This document shows positions 39,996 through 48,416 of a stretch of 64,000 nucleotides of DNA, piece by piece (within the stretch, counting starts at the first letter, position 1; the number at the start of each line of letters is the position of its first letter). Under the pieces are notes generated by a model. That model saw only the letters and a program-made list of their open reading frames with translations. It was not told the DNA's origin and searched no databases. The DNA lies in assembly GCF_039531105.1 (NCBI RefSeq), contig NZ_BAAAPK010000002.1:100447-164446 (forward strand), in the 5' to 3' direction. The position numbers and the translations under genes are program-made. The stretch comes from Microbacterium lacus. Lineage in GTDB: Bacteria > Actinomycetota > Actinomycetes > Actinomycetales > Microbacteriaceae.

Positions 39996-41195
39996 TCAGA
40001 CGAAGTCCGCGAGCCCCTCCAGCAGCCGGTCGACGTCGCGATCGTCGTTGTAGGCCGCGAGTCCGACGCGCATCCCCGCGACGACCGGGACGCCCAGCGC
40101 GCGGAACGGCTCGTGGGCGTAGAAGCTGCCGGCCGGCGCGAGGACGTCTCGCGCGGCCAGGAATCGGGCGGCCTCGCCCGCATCGCGATCGGCGAACGTG
40201 AAGAACAGCGTCGGGGTTCGGCTCATCGCCCGGGAGTGCAGGGTCACGCGCTCGCCGAACCCGGCGAGCGCGTCCTCGATGCGCTCGCGCAGCACGGTCT
40301 CATGGGCGTGGAAGAGCGCGAACGCCCGGTTCAAACGCTCGCGTCGGCCGCCGACCGTCGAGGCCGCGGCATCCGCGATGAACTCGATCGCCGCCGTGAC
40401 GCCCGCCATCGTCTCGTAGGGCAGCGTGCCCAGCTCGAAGCGCTCGGGCACGGCATCCGTCGAGGGCAGCAGCTTGTCGGGGCGCAGCGACTCCAGAAGG
40501 GCGGGCGATGCCGCGAGCGCGGCGCAGTGCGGCCCGAAGAACTTGTACGGCGAGCAGACGAAGAAGTCGGCCCCGAGCGCAGCGAGGTCGACGAACGCGT
40601 GCGCCGCATAGTGCACGCCGTCGACGTAGACCAGCGCGCCGACGTCGCGTGCGCGGGCCGCGATCGCCAACGGCGGGATCGTGCCGAGGAGATTGGATGC
40701 CGCCGTCACGGCGACCAGCCGCGTGCGCTCGTTCACGACCTCGTCGAGGTCGCTCAGATCGAGTTCGGCCGTGGCCGGATCGAGGCGCAGCCACCGGACC
40801 GTGACCCCGCGGGCTTCGGCCGCCTGGATCCACGGGCGGACGTTCGCGTCGTGATCGAGCTCGGTGACGACCACTTCGTCGCCCTCGGCCCAGGTCTTCG
40901 CGAGCGCGCGGGAGAGGTCGTACGTGAGCTGGGTGGCGCTGCGACCGTAGACGACCCCGCGCGGGTCGGCGCCCACGAGGTCGGCGAGCGCCGCTCGGAA
41001 CGCGCCGACGGCCTCGTCGGCGTTGCGCTCGCTCGCCACCGACGTGCCGCGATTGGACAGCGGCCCGGTGAGCGTGCGGGCGATCGCCTCCCCGACCACC
41101 CGTGGGGTCTGCGTCCCGCCCGGTCCGTCGAAGTGTGCGATGCCCGATCGCAGCGATGGGAAGCCCTCGCGCAGGGCGGCGACGTCGAGGCTCAC
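39996..41195 (-). CDS. class V aminotransferase / cysteine desulfurase-like protein
   Basis: 399 residues, PLP-dependent fold type I. The N-terminus (AHFDGPGGTQTPRVVGEAI) and CSPYKFFGPH with the PLP lysine in the active site match the cysteine-desulfurase-like (CsdA-like) subfamily; DGVHYAAH holds the Asp that pairs with the PLP pyridine nitrogen. No iron-sulfur assembly gene accompanies it, so it may be a lyase or aminotransferase rather than a true desulfurase. It is downstream of, and in the same direction as, the cyclase/NCS1 operon but separated from it by a type A repeat. Confidence 0.82.
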   Translation of the reverse strand: MSLDVAALREGFPSLRSGIAHFDGPGGTQTPRVVGEAIARTLTGPLSNRGTSVASERNADEAVGAFRAALADLVGADPRGVVYGRSATQLTYDLSRALAKTWAEGDEVVVTELDHDANVRPWIQAAEARGVTVRWLRLDPATAELDLSDLDEVVNERTRLVAVTAASNLLGTIPPLAIAARARDVGALVYVDGVHYAAHAFVDLAALGADFFVCSPYKFFGPHCAALAASPALLESLRPDKLLPSTDAVPERFELGTLPYETMAGVTAAIEFIADAAASTVGGRRERLNRAFALFHAHETVLRERIEDALAGFGERVTLHSRAMSRTPTLFFTFADRDAGEAARFLAARDVLAPAGSFYAHEPFRALGVPVVAGMRVGLAAYNDDRDVDRLLEGLADFV

Positions 41196-41244
41196 GGTGC
41201 AATCTCCTTCTCGGTCTGGTTCCTCCGTGCCCGAGCGTATCCCC

Positions 41245-41297
41245 GCCGAGATGGTGGCTTCGCCGCCGAAATGGTGCGTCTCCGCGCGAGATGGCGA
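41245..41297. repeat. 20-nt-period repeat (type A), three forward units only
   Basis: CCGAGATGG, CCGAAATGG and GCGAGATGG start at 41247, 41267 and 41287, exactly 20 nt apart, with no opposing units. Located after the cyclase-family stop and before the aminotransferase start on the minus strand. Confidence 0.8.
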
Positions 41298-41316
41298 CCG
41301 ACGAAGGACCCGACGG

Positions 41317-42006
41317 TCAGCCGCGCACGAGCGTGTCGCCGTCCGCGAGGAACGCGACGGCCCGCACCGGGGCGCCGTCGACTCCGAGCTTGAGCGGGAA
41401 GAACCCGATCGTGACCCGGGACGGCAGCCCCTCCAGGCCGCACAGGTTCTCCACGATGAGCCGGTCCCGCCCGAGGACTTCCTCGTGCACGGGGAACTCC
41501 TCGCCTCCGGTCGGGTCGGGACTCAGCGTGTCGACGGCGAGCACGCACATGCCTCGGGCGACGAGTTCGCGGGCGGCGGACGCCGCAAGCGCGGGGTGAC
41601 GGAGCCTGCGCTCGTCGTCGAACCACCGCGCCCACCCGGTGTCGATCACGACGATGGGCGGCACGACCGCGGGGATCGCACCGGACCGTTCGAGCCGGGC
41701 CCAGTCGTAGGTCTCGCCGTCCGCGAGTCCGTCCACCCGGATGACGAGCGCCTCGCCGTACAGCTCCGCCAGCGCGATCTCGGCCATCGTCCGCCCGCCC
41801 GGGATGGTGTGCGACGGGGCGTCGAGATGGGTGCCCGTGTGCGAGCCCATCCGGACCTCGGCGACATCGACGCCGTCATGACCGACGGTCAGTGCCGCGC
41901 CGACGTGGACGGACGGGTCACCCGGGTACACCGGCATCCCGTCGACGATGGCGTGACTGAGGTCGCGCAGCAGGCGGGGCGCTTCGCCGTGCAGCTCAGC
42001 GCTCAT
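41317..42006 (-). CDS. cyclase family (kynurenine formamidase-like) hydrolase
   Basis: 229 residues with the metal-binding motif SHTGTHLDAP (His56, His60, Asp62) of the cyclase/KynB family, which hydrolyses amides such as N-formylkynurenine, isatin or related rings. N-terminal RDLSHAIVDGMPVYPGDPSV is typical. No kynurenine genes are nearby. Its start overlaps the NCS1 permease stop by 11 nt, which argues that the permease brings in its substrate or a precursor. Confidence 0.85.
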   Translation of the reverse strand: MSAELHGEAPRLLRDLSHAIVDGMPVYPGDPSVHVGAALTVGHDGVDVAEVRMGSHTGTHLDAPSHTIPGGRTMAEIALAELYGEALVIRVDGLADGETYDWARLERSGAIPAVVPPIVVIDTGWARWFDDERRLRHPALAASAARELVARGMCVLAVDTLSPDPTGGEEFPVHEEVLGRDRLIVENLCGLEGLPSRVTIGFFPLKLGVDGAPVRAVAFLADGDTLVRG

Positions 42007-43372
42007 GCTGAACCGTCGCGAGGCTCTGCGCCGGCGCGAAGCCGCCCGTCGTGCGACCCGGAAGCGAGAGGAGCAGGTAGAGCACGAACGTCACGACGAA
42101 CGAGGGCAGGGTCGCACCGAACGGCAGCGGCCAGACGTAGGCCCACACGTACGCCAGCACCGCGCCGACGAGCCACGTGCCGACCGCAAGCCAGTTGACG
42201 CCGCCGCGGTACCAGTAGCGTCCGCCCCTGTCACGCAGGATGTCCTGGGTGTACGACCCGCGCTTGATCAGGTAGTAGTCGACGATCATGATCGCGAACA
42301 CCGGCGCGAACAGCGCGCCGATCGTCACCAGGAACGTCGTGAACTGCGCGAGCAGTCCGAAGAAGGTGGCGCCGATGATCGAGATGACGCCCAGAATGAG
42401 GGCGGTCGCAAGGAACGGCACCCGGCGCCCCGGGATCGCATTCACGACGGTCGTGACCATGCCGTAGACGACCATCGTGTTCGTGGCCATGACCGACAGG
42501 AAGATCGCGACGGCGAACAGTGCACCGAAGGGCTCGATGATCGTCACCGGATCGAACGCGACGGGTTCGCCGCCGCTCAGGACCACATAGCCGATGGCGG
42601 TCGCACCCAGCGACATCGAGATGACCGTGGACAGGGTGTAGCCGACGCCGGATCCGATCGCACCCGCGCGCGTGCCGCGGGCGAAGCGGTTGAAGTCCGC
42701 CGACAGGACGGTCCATGAGATCGCGGTCGCCAGGACGACGTCGAAGACGAGGCCCGGCGAGTAGAACGGCTCCGCCGGCGCCGGGATCGCCGCGAAATCG
42801 GCGGGTCCGAACGACGTGAACGCCACGAAGAAGACGTATGCCGCGATCGCGAGGATGATCGCCGCGAACCACGGCTCGACACGCGCGACTCCGGCGTGGC
42901 CGAAGATCGCGAGGATCACCACGATCGTCTGACACAGCACCGCGAAGATCACCGGGCTGGAGAACCCGGTGAGCGTCGCGACGATGTAGTCCAGCGAGAT
43001 GCCGGCGAGCATCGCCTGCACCCAGCTCCAGCCCATGAGGATCACGACGTTCGCCGCCACGGGCAGGAGGCTCCCGCGCGTGCCGAACGGGCCCCGGGTG
43101 AGGGCCATGGTCGGCAGGCCCGTACGCGTGCCGATCGCGCCGATCAGCACCAGCACGGCTGCGCCGAGGACCGTGCCACCGACGATGAGCGCCAGCACGA
43201 GTCCGTACGGCACGTCCGGAACGAAGAGCGTTCCGGTCAGCAGAGTGGTGACGACGAGGTTCGCGGCGAGCCAGATCATCAGCATCCGTCGTCCGGAGTA
43301 CGTGCCGCGCACGGCTCCGGCATCATCGGACTGCTCCGCGAGTCTGTTCTCGAGGCGGGTGTAGAGCGACAT
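41996..43372 (-). CDS. NCS1-family permease (purine/cytosine/hydantoin type)
   Basis: 458 residues, twelve predicted helices. N-terminal RLAEQSDDAGAVRGTYSGRRMLMIWLAANLVVTTLL and GPFGTRGSLLPVAANVVILMGW correspond to helices 1 and 3 of the NCS1 fold, and VDYYLIKRGSY is a common segment of the C-terminal half. Substrate class is nucleobases, hydantoins, allantoin or vitamins. AGGAG precedes the ATG. Second gene from the end of an operon with a ureohydrolase, an NTF2-like protein and a cyclase. Confidence 0.88.
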   Translation of the reverse strand: MSLYTRLENRLAEQSDDAGAVRGTYSGRRMLMIWLAANLVVTTLLTGTLFVPDVPYGLVLALIVGGTVLGAAVLVLIGAIGTRTGLPTMALTRGPFGTRGSLLPVAANVVILMGWSWVQAMLAGISLDYIVATLTGFSSPVIFAVLCQTIVVILAIFGHAGVARVEPWFAAIILAIAAYVFFVAFTSFGPADFAAIPAPAEPFYSPGLVFDVVLATAISWTVLSADFNRFARGTRAGAIGSGVGYTLSTVISMSLGATAIGYVVLSGGEPVAFDPVTIIEPFGALFAVAIFLSVMATNTMVVYGMVTTVVNAIPGRRVPFLATALILGVISIIGATFFGLLAQFTTFLVTIGALFAPVFAIMIVDYYLIKRGSYTQDILRDRGGRYWYRGGVNWLAVGTWLVGAVLAYVWAYVWPLPFGATLPSFVVTFVLYLLLSLPGRTTGGFAPAQSLATVQHER

Positions 43373-43398
43373 CTTCGGGCTCCTTCAGGGGGTCGGTG

Positions 43399-43809
43399 CT
43401 ATCGGGACGCCGCGTCGGGCAGCGGCGACAGGTGCTCGTGGACGGCGACCAGACCGCCGTCCTGGGTGGTGAAGACGATGGTTTCGCGTTCGCGGTACGA
43501 CTCGGGGCCGTCGGGGGTCTCCACAGAGGTGGCCACGGCGTGGGTGAACACCGCGCCGCCGGGGAAGGACTGCACGTGCTGGTCCGTGGACCGGCACGAT
43601 GAGACCCGCCACCCCTCGGCGAGCCAGCCCGCCCAGAGCCGCTCGTACTCGGCACGGCTGTTCAAGCGCGCGGACTCGGTGTGGAAGACGAACGTCGCCT
43701 CCGGCGCGAAGCCGCCGAAGTAGGCGTCGGTGTCGGTGCGGGCGAAGGCGTCGACGATCGCGGATGCCGCGTCCAGGACGTCCTGCTCGGACGGGACGGT
43801 CGCGCTCAT
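43399..43809 (-). CDS. NTF2-like (SnoaL/ketosteroid isomerase fold) protein
   Basis: 136 residues with a cone-shaped NTF2 fold: [30 protein letters not shown] at the N-terminus and alternating strands with [21 protein letters not shown] and [14 protein letters not shown]. Members are isomerases, hydrolases or stabilising partners. Overlaps the ureohydrolase stop by 4 nt (ATGA) and precedes the permease by 26 nt, so it belongs to this catabolic operon; the exact role is unknown. Confidence 0.8.
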   Translation of the reverse strand: MSATVPSEQDVLDAASAIVDAFARTDTDAYFGGFAPEATFVFHTESARLNSRAEYERLWAGWLAEGWRVSSCRSTDQHVQSFPGGAVFTHAVATSVETPDGPESYRERETIVFTTQDGGLVAVHEHLSPLPDAASR

Positions 43810-44798
43810 CGCGTCTCCTCCGCGCCGCGCGGCGCCATCGCGCTCAGCAGTTCGTACACGACATGGCTCGCGGCGACCGCGGTGAGCTGCGCGTGGTCAT
43901 ACGCCGGTGCGACCTCGACGACGTCGGCCCCGACGATGCGCAGATCGGTGAGCGCCCGCAGCATCCGGAGCAGTTCACGACTCGTGAGTCCGCCGGCCTC
44001 AGGGGTGCCGGTGCCGGGAGCGTGGGCGGGATCGAGCACGTCGATGTCGATCGAGATGTACAGCGGCGCGGTGCCGACGCGGGCGCGGATGCGGTCGACG
44101 GCGGCGGCGACGCCGTTCTCCTCGACGAACTCGCTCGTGACGATCGCGAAGCCGAGACGCGCGTCGTCCTCGAGGTCGCCCTTGTCGTACAGGGGTCCGC
44201 GGATGCCGACGTGCATGCTGGCCGTCAGATCGATCAGCCCTTCCTCCGACGCGCGGCGGAAGGGTGTGCCGTGGGTGGTGGGAGCCCCGAAATACGTGTC
44301 CCACGTGTCCAGGTGCGCATCGAAGTGCAGGACGGCGACGGGACCGTGCTGCGCGTGGATCGCCCGCAGCAGCGGGAGCGCGACCGTGTGGTCTCCACCG
44401 ATCACGACGAGCCGGTCGGCCCGAGCGCCGAGCTCGCGCGCGCCGGTCTCGATCTCGGCGACGGCGGCCGAGATGTCGAACGGGTTCGCCACGAGGTCGC
44501 CGGCGTCCGCGACCTGCTGCGCTCCGAAGGGGAAGACGTCCTGCGCGGGGTTGTACGGACGGAGCAGGCGCGAGGCCTCCCGGACGTGCGCGGGACCGAA
44601 GCGCGCGCCGGGCCGGTAGCTGACCCCGCTGTCGAAGGGGATGCCGACCACGGCGATATCGGCGTGGTCGACCTCGTCCAGCCGCGGGAGCCGGGCGAAG
44701 GTCGCGATGCCGGCGAAGCGAGGAACGAGGCTGGCGTCGACCGGGCCCCGGGGGGCGGCATCCGATTCCGACGACGTGCCGTTCGGCGAGGGTTGCAT
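43806..44798 (-). CDS. ureohydrolase (agmatinase/guanidinobutyrase-like)
   Basis: 330 residues of the arginase superfamily. The binuclear manganese ligands are intact: His137 in GGDHTVALP, Asp160/His162/Asp164 in [10 protein letters not shown] and the Asp-x-Asp of [19 protein letters not shown]. It splits a guanidino compound into urea and an amine; agmatine, guanidinobutyrate and guanidinopropionate cannot be told apart here. ATG at 44796-44798 lies inside a palindrome (44792-44808). First gene of the operon, divergent from the XRE-cupin regulator, a class that often controls polyamine or guanidino catabolism. Confidence 0.87.
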   Translation of the reverse strand: MQPSPNGTSSESDAAPRGPVDASLVPRFAGIATFARLPRLDEVDHADIAVVGIPFDSGVSYRPGARFGPAHVREASRLLRPYNPAQDVFPFGAQQVADAGDLVANPFDISAAVAEIETGARELGARADRLVVIGGDHTVALPLLRAIHAQHGPVAVLHFDAHLDTWDTYFGAPTTHGTPFRRASEEGLIDLTASMHVGIRGPLYDKGDLEDDARLGFAIVTSEFVEENGVAAAVDRIRARVGTAPLYISIDIDVLDPAHAPGTGTPEAGGLTSRELLRMLRALTDLRIVGADVVEVAPAYDHAQLTAVAASHVVYELLSAMAPRGAEETR

Positions 44799-44808
44799 AT
44801 TTGGCAAC
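44792..44808. promoter_or_regulatory. palindrome over the ureohydrolase start codon
   Basis: GTTGC-atatttg-GCAAC (5-bp arms) covers the start codon at 44796-44798. A plausible operator for the divergent XRE-cupin regulator. Confidence 0.4.
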
Positions 44809-44895
44809 TTTCGATACTCTGGAGACAACATCTGAGGGGACGATACGCGCACACCCCGGGCGCGTCAAGAGTCCGCTCTTCGTCGAGGAGGCCCG

Positions 44896-45477
44896 GTGCG
44901 CGCGATTCACCCGACCGCGGACGAGAACGCGCGACCGATCGGCGCCAAGCTGCGTGCCGCCAGGACGTCGCAGGGCATGTCGCTCGGGCAGGTCGCCGAG
45001 ACGACCGGGCTGTCCAAGGGATTCCTCAGTCGCGTGGAGCGCGATGAGACCTCGCCGAGCGTGGCCACGCTCGTGCAGCTCTGCCAGGTGCTCTCCCTGC
45101 CGATGGGCGCTCTGTTCGCGGAACCCGAAGTGCAGCACGTCGCCTACGATTCGGCGCCCCGGATCAACCTCGGCGGGTTCGCCGCCGACGAGCGGCTCAT
45201 GTCGCCTCGGAGCGAGCAGCGCGTGCAGCTGCTGCGCTCCGAGCTTGCGGCGGACGCCCACGGCGGCAGCGACCTGTACACGATCAACTGCGACGTCGAG
45301 GTGCTGCACGTCGTCTCCGGGACCCTGACGGTGCGCTTCTCCGACCGCACGGTGACGGTGCACGCCGGCGACGCGCTCACGTTCCCGGGCCGGGAGCCGC
45401 ACACGTGGCAGGTCGAAGGCGGCCCCGCGACCGTGCTGTGGGTCATCGTCCCGGCTCCCTGGAGCGGCTCCGCCTGA
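44896..45477 (+). CDS. XRE-cupin transcription regulator
   Basis: 193 residues: XRE helix-turn-helix at about 16-72 (LRAARTSQGMSLGQVAET, KGFLSRVERDETSPSV, LVQLCQVLSLPMGALF) and a C-terminal cupin at about 110-185 (VEVLHVVSGTLTVRFSD, AGDALTFPGREPHTW). The PuuR-like architecture senses small metabolites and typically represses uptake and catabolism genes. GAGGAGG precedes the GTG start. Divergent from the ureohydrolase operon; no other gene is in the intergenic interval. Confidence 0.88.
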   Translation: MRAIHPTADENARPIGAKLRAARTSQGMSLGQVAETTGLSKGFLSRVERDETSPSVATLVQLCQVLSLPMGALFAEPEVQHVAYDSAPRINLGGFAADERLMSPRSEQRVQLLRSELAADAHGGSDLYTINCDVEVLHVVSGTLTVRFSDRTVTVHAGDALTFPGREPHTWQVEGGPATVLWVIVPAPWSGSA

Positions 45478-45487
45478 CCCTGGTCAC

Positions 45488-45732
45488 CGCCCCGCCCCGC
45501 CCCGCCCCGCCCCGCCCCGCCGAGATGGTGGGTTTCCCGCCGAGATGGTGGGTTTCCCGCCGAGATGGTGGGCACCACCTCGGCAGAAGAAGCACCACCT
45601 CGGCAGAGAAGCCACCACTTCGGCGCAGAAGCCATCATCTCGGCGCACAAGCCACCATCTCGGCAGAAGAAGCACCACCTCGGCGCACAAGCCACCATCT
45701 CGGCGGAAGAGGCACCACCTCGGCAGAAGAAG
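45488..45732. repeat. longest 20-nt-period array (type A), 3 + 8 units, with CCGCC microsatellite
   Basis: The 366-nt gap 45478-45843 is occupied by this array. A CCCGC/CCGCC pentamer run (45488-45520) leads into forward units at 45521, 45541 and 45561, then eight reverse units (CAyCAyCTCGGC) at 45573, 45593, 45613, 45633, 45653, 45673, 45693 and 45713. Core bases are fixed while the eight-base spacers vary (AGAAGAAG, GCACAAGC, GGAAGAGG). The remaining part, 45735-45843, is a short leader with an AAAGGAG site for the SDR gene and nothing else I can name. Confidence 0.9.
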
Positions 45733-45843
45733 GCGCCGGGCACGCACGGGACTGATGTATCGCATCAGCAGGAGGCGATTCCCCTCGCGCCGATGCGGTG
45801 GATAGCGTCGGAGCCGAACACAGGTCCGAACAAAGGAGCCGAG

Positions 45844-46599
45844 ATGGGCGCAGACGGACTCCGCGACCGCACGATCGTCGTGACCGGTGCGGCCGGTGGG
45901 CAAGGGCTTGCGACCGCCCGTCTGCTGCACGAGGCGGGCGCGCGCGTCATCGCGACCGACGTGGCGGATGCCGCGCCCACCGTGACCGGTGGCGGCATCG
46001 AGTACCGGCGGCTCGACGTCGCCGACGAACGCGACTGGGCAGCCCTCGCCGCGGACTTGAGCGGCGAGATCCTGCGCGGCCTCGTGAACAACGCCGGGAT
46101 CACGCACCGGACACGCCTCGGCCAGACCGCCCGGGAGGACTGGGATCGCGTCATCGCCGTCAACCTCACGGGGCCGATGCTCGGCATCCAGCATCTCGCC
46201 CCGCTCATGCGTGAGGGGTCCTCGATCGTGAACATCGGCTCGTCGGCGGCGCTGACGGGGCACTACCCGGTGGCCTACACCTCGTCGAAGTGGGGGCTGC
46301 GGGGGCTCACGCACGTCGCCGCGACCGAGTACGGGGGGCGCGGCATCCGCGTCAACATCGTCCACCCGGGCTTCATCGAGACGTCGATGACCGCGAACGC
46401 GCCCGAGGCGATGCGCGACGCGCAGCTCGACTTGACGCCGCTCGAGCGCCTCGGCGCGGCCGACGAGGTGGCTCGCGTCGTCGTCTTCCTGTTGTCGGAT
46501 GCCGCCGCCTACGTGACCGGAGCGGAGATCCCCGTGGACGGCGGGTTCACGAGCTCCGCCGGCGTCAAGTACATGTCCGACCGCATCGCGCGCGGCTGA
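45844..46599 (+). CDS. short-chain dehydrogenase/reductase
   Basis: 251 residues. Cofactor loop TGAAGGQGLATARL at about 14-27, Asp in VIATDVADA (NAD type), NNAG, NIGSSAAL with catalytic Ser, YTSSK, and the FITGAE-like end AAYVTGAEIPVDGGFTSS. AAAGGAG lies six bases before the ATG, a good ribosome site. Convergent with the GMC oxidase gene; it may serve the same sugar or aglycone pathway but proximity is the only evidence. Confidence 0.87.
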   Translation: MGADGLRDRTIVVTGAAGGQGLATARLLHEAGARVIATDVADAAPTVTGGGIEYRRLDVADERDWAALAADLSGEILRGLVNNAGITHRTRLGQTAREDWDRVIAVNLTGPMLGIQHLAPLMREGSSIVNIGSSAALTGHYPVAYTSSKWGLRGLTHVAATEYGGRGIRVNIVHPGFIETSMTANAPEAMRDAQLDLTPLERLGAADEVARVVVFLLSDAAAYVTGAEIPVDGGFTSSAGVKYMSDRIARG

Positions 46600-46629
46600 G
46601 CCTCGATCCGGCGCTCGTCGTGGCGTGGC

Positions 46630-46772
46630 GCCGAAGAGGCGCTCGTTCCGACGAGATGGCGCTCGTTCCGACGAGATGGCGCTCGTTCCGACGAGATGGC
46701 GGCACATTCTCGGCGGAGAACCGACCATCTCGGCGGAAACCCACCACCTCGGCGGAAACCCACCACCCGGCG
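46630..46772. repeat. 20-nt-period array (type A), 4 + 4 units
   Basis: Forward units CGAAGAGGC (46632) and CGAGATGGC (46652, 46672, 46692) share the spacer GCTCGTTCCGA; reverse units start near 46703, 46723, 46742 and 46761, the last two in 19-nt register. Between converging SDR and GMC genes. Confidence 0.85.
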
Positions 46773-46782
46773 GGAGCGCGGA

Positions 46783-48351
46783 TCAGCCACCGAGCTCGGA
46801 CACCAACGCCCGGGCGCCGCGCACCGCGATCGCGGTGGACATGAGCGTCGGGTTCATCGTGTTCGCGGTCGGGATGAGCGCGTTGCCGCCCACGACCAGG
46901 TTCTCGAACCCCCACACGTGCGAGTACGGGTCGGCGACGGATGTGCCGTCGTCCACCGCGCCCGCGCGCATCGTGCCCATGTAGTGCAGGCTCGAGCCGT
47001 TCGGCAGCAGCCGCGGCTCGGCGATGAACGGTCCGAGCGCGCCGGCCGCCTTGCGCAGCAGCACGGTCGCCTCGGCGATCTCCGCCTCCTCGCGCTCGGT
47101 CAGCGCGTACTCGATCGTCATGTTGGGGAACCCGCGGTAGTCCAGCTCGTCGTCGTCGAAGCTCACGCCGTCCTCCGCGCGCGGGAATTTGCGCACGCCG
47201 TACCCCATGTTCACGTATCCCCACTTGTTCCCGGCAGCCGGGTGCTCGGGATCCAGCTGGAACGGCGGCGTCTCGGCGTACATCACCTGCAGCGAATACG
47301 GGTGCCCCGGCTCGGCGAACGGGATGCGATTCACCGCAGCCACCGGGTCGGCCGGGTTGTACGAGCGCCGCTCGAGCTCGGCTGCGAGCTGCTCGTCGGT
47401 CACGCGCTCGGACATCCGCTCGCCGTCGAGCGCGACGGTCGTGATCACGACGTGGTGCTCGGTCAAGTACCGACCGAGGGCGGCGGGGCGGATGCCGGAT
47501 GCCCAGAGCAGCTGCGGAGAGCGGAAGGCGTCCGCGGCCACGACGACGGCATCCGCGGCGTAGAAGGAGGTCTCGTGCGTGCGGAGGTCCTCGACGACGA
47601 CGCCGGTCGCGCGCGACCGGTCCGTCTCGACCCGACGCACGAGCGACAGGTCGCGCAGCTCGAACCGCGCCGACAGCGGCGAGGACGGGTCGATCAGCGG
47701 TCCGAGCACCATGTCGGCGCCGGTCCAGCGCATCGATCCGTCGGGCTGCGGGTCACCGGCCACCGGGAGAGTCCCGACCTCGACGCCCTCCGGCAGATCA
47801 CCCTCGTACTCCTCGGCCAGCAGATCGCGGATCGCGGCCCCGATCGGCGAGTCGGCGAACGCCGCGCTCTGCGCGTGCAGCAGGCCCTCGGCGACCTCGA
47901 TCAGATCGTTCCACTCGGCGTCGTCGATGAAGTCGACGCGCTCGCTGCCGCTCGGCCGCGGGATCGCGCACGTCCAGTGCGCGCCCTGCCCGCCGACGTT
48001 CGTCGCGGCAGCGGCCGCGGGGAACGTGGGCGCATGACCCGACCCTTCGCCGCCGAAGTCGATGAGGTGGGTGCCCTGCCGCGCCGTGAACATGCCCTCG
48101 ACGACGGCGCCGGCTGGCAGACCGAGCGTCTCGCGGAAGGCTCCGGCCTGCGGACCCTGCGACATCTCGCGGGCACGGGCCTTCTCGTCGGGGTCGACGA
48201 TGTTGCGCACGCTTTCGCCCGGGATCGCCGTCAGCTGCGGACCCGCCTCGAACATGACGACGCGGGCGTCGGGCAGACCCTCCAGCAGCAGCCGGGCGTA
48301 GGCGGAGCCGATCGGGCCCGAGCCGACGATGGCGATGGTGGGGTGGGACAT
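46783..48351 (-). CDS. GMC oxidoreductase, pyranose oxidase / C-glycoside 3-oxidase-like
   Basis: 522 residues. FAD loop IVGSGPIGSAYARLL at about 8-22; GGQGAHWTCA (His125) is the pyranose-oxidase signature that in fungal enzymes holds the flavin covalently, though bacterial relatives may bind it without a bond. The active-site pair is His456 (SSLHYMG) and Asn500 (MNPTLM). Bacterial members oxidise sugars at C2 or C3, including C- and O-glycosides of flavonoids and carminic acid in Microbacterium. Here it is followed by no dehydrogenase but is encoded downstream of an MFS gene and an aromatic operon, suggesting a glycosidic aromatic substrate. No signal peptide, so it acts in the cytoplasm. 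Confidence 0.82.
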   Translation of the reverse strand: MSHPTIAIVGSGPIGSAYARLLLEGLPDARVVMFEAGPQLTAIPGESVRNIVDPDEKARAREMSQGPQAGAFRETLGLPAGAVVEGMFTARQGTHLIDFGGEGSGHAPTFPAAAAATNVGGQGAHWTCAIPRPSGSERVDFIDDAEWNDLIEVAEGLLHAQSAAFADSPIGAAIRDLLAEEYEGDLPEGVEVGTLPVAGDPQPDGSMRWTGADMVLGPLIDPSSPLSARFELRDLSLVRRVETDRSRATGVVVEDLRTHETSFYAADAVVVAADAFRSPQLLWASGIRPAALGRYLTEHHVVITTVALDGERMSERVTDEQLAAELERRSYNPADPVAAVNRIPFAEPGHPYSLQVMYAETPPFQLDPEHPAAGNKWGYVNMGYGVRKFPRAEDGVSFDDDELDYRGFPNMTIEYALTEREEAEIAEATVLLRKAAGALGPFIAEPRLLPNGSSLHYMGTMRAGAVDDGTSVADPYSHVWGFENLVVGGNALIPTANTMNPTLMSTAIAVRGARALVSELGG

Positions 48352-48416
48352 GGCATCTCCTCTGCGAGTGCGGGGTTCAGGTGCGGGGTGCGAGCGCAGG
48401 TTTCAGGTGCGGCGGA

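Noticed and set aside
45488..45732. CRISPR-like array
   Set aside because: Units are only 20 nt including the spacer, the 'spacers' are short and repetitive, half the units are inverted and no cas gene is present.
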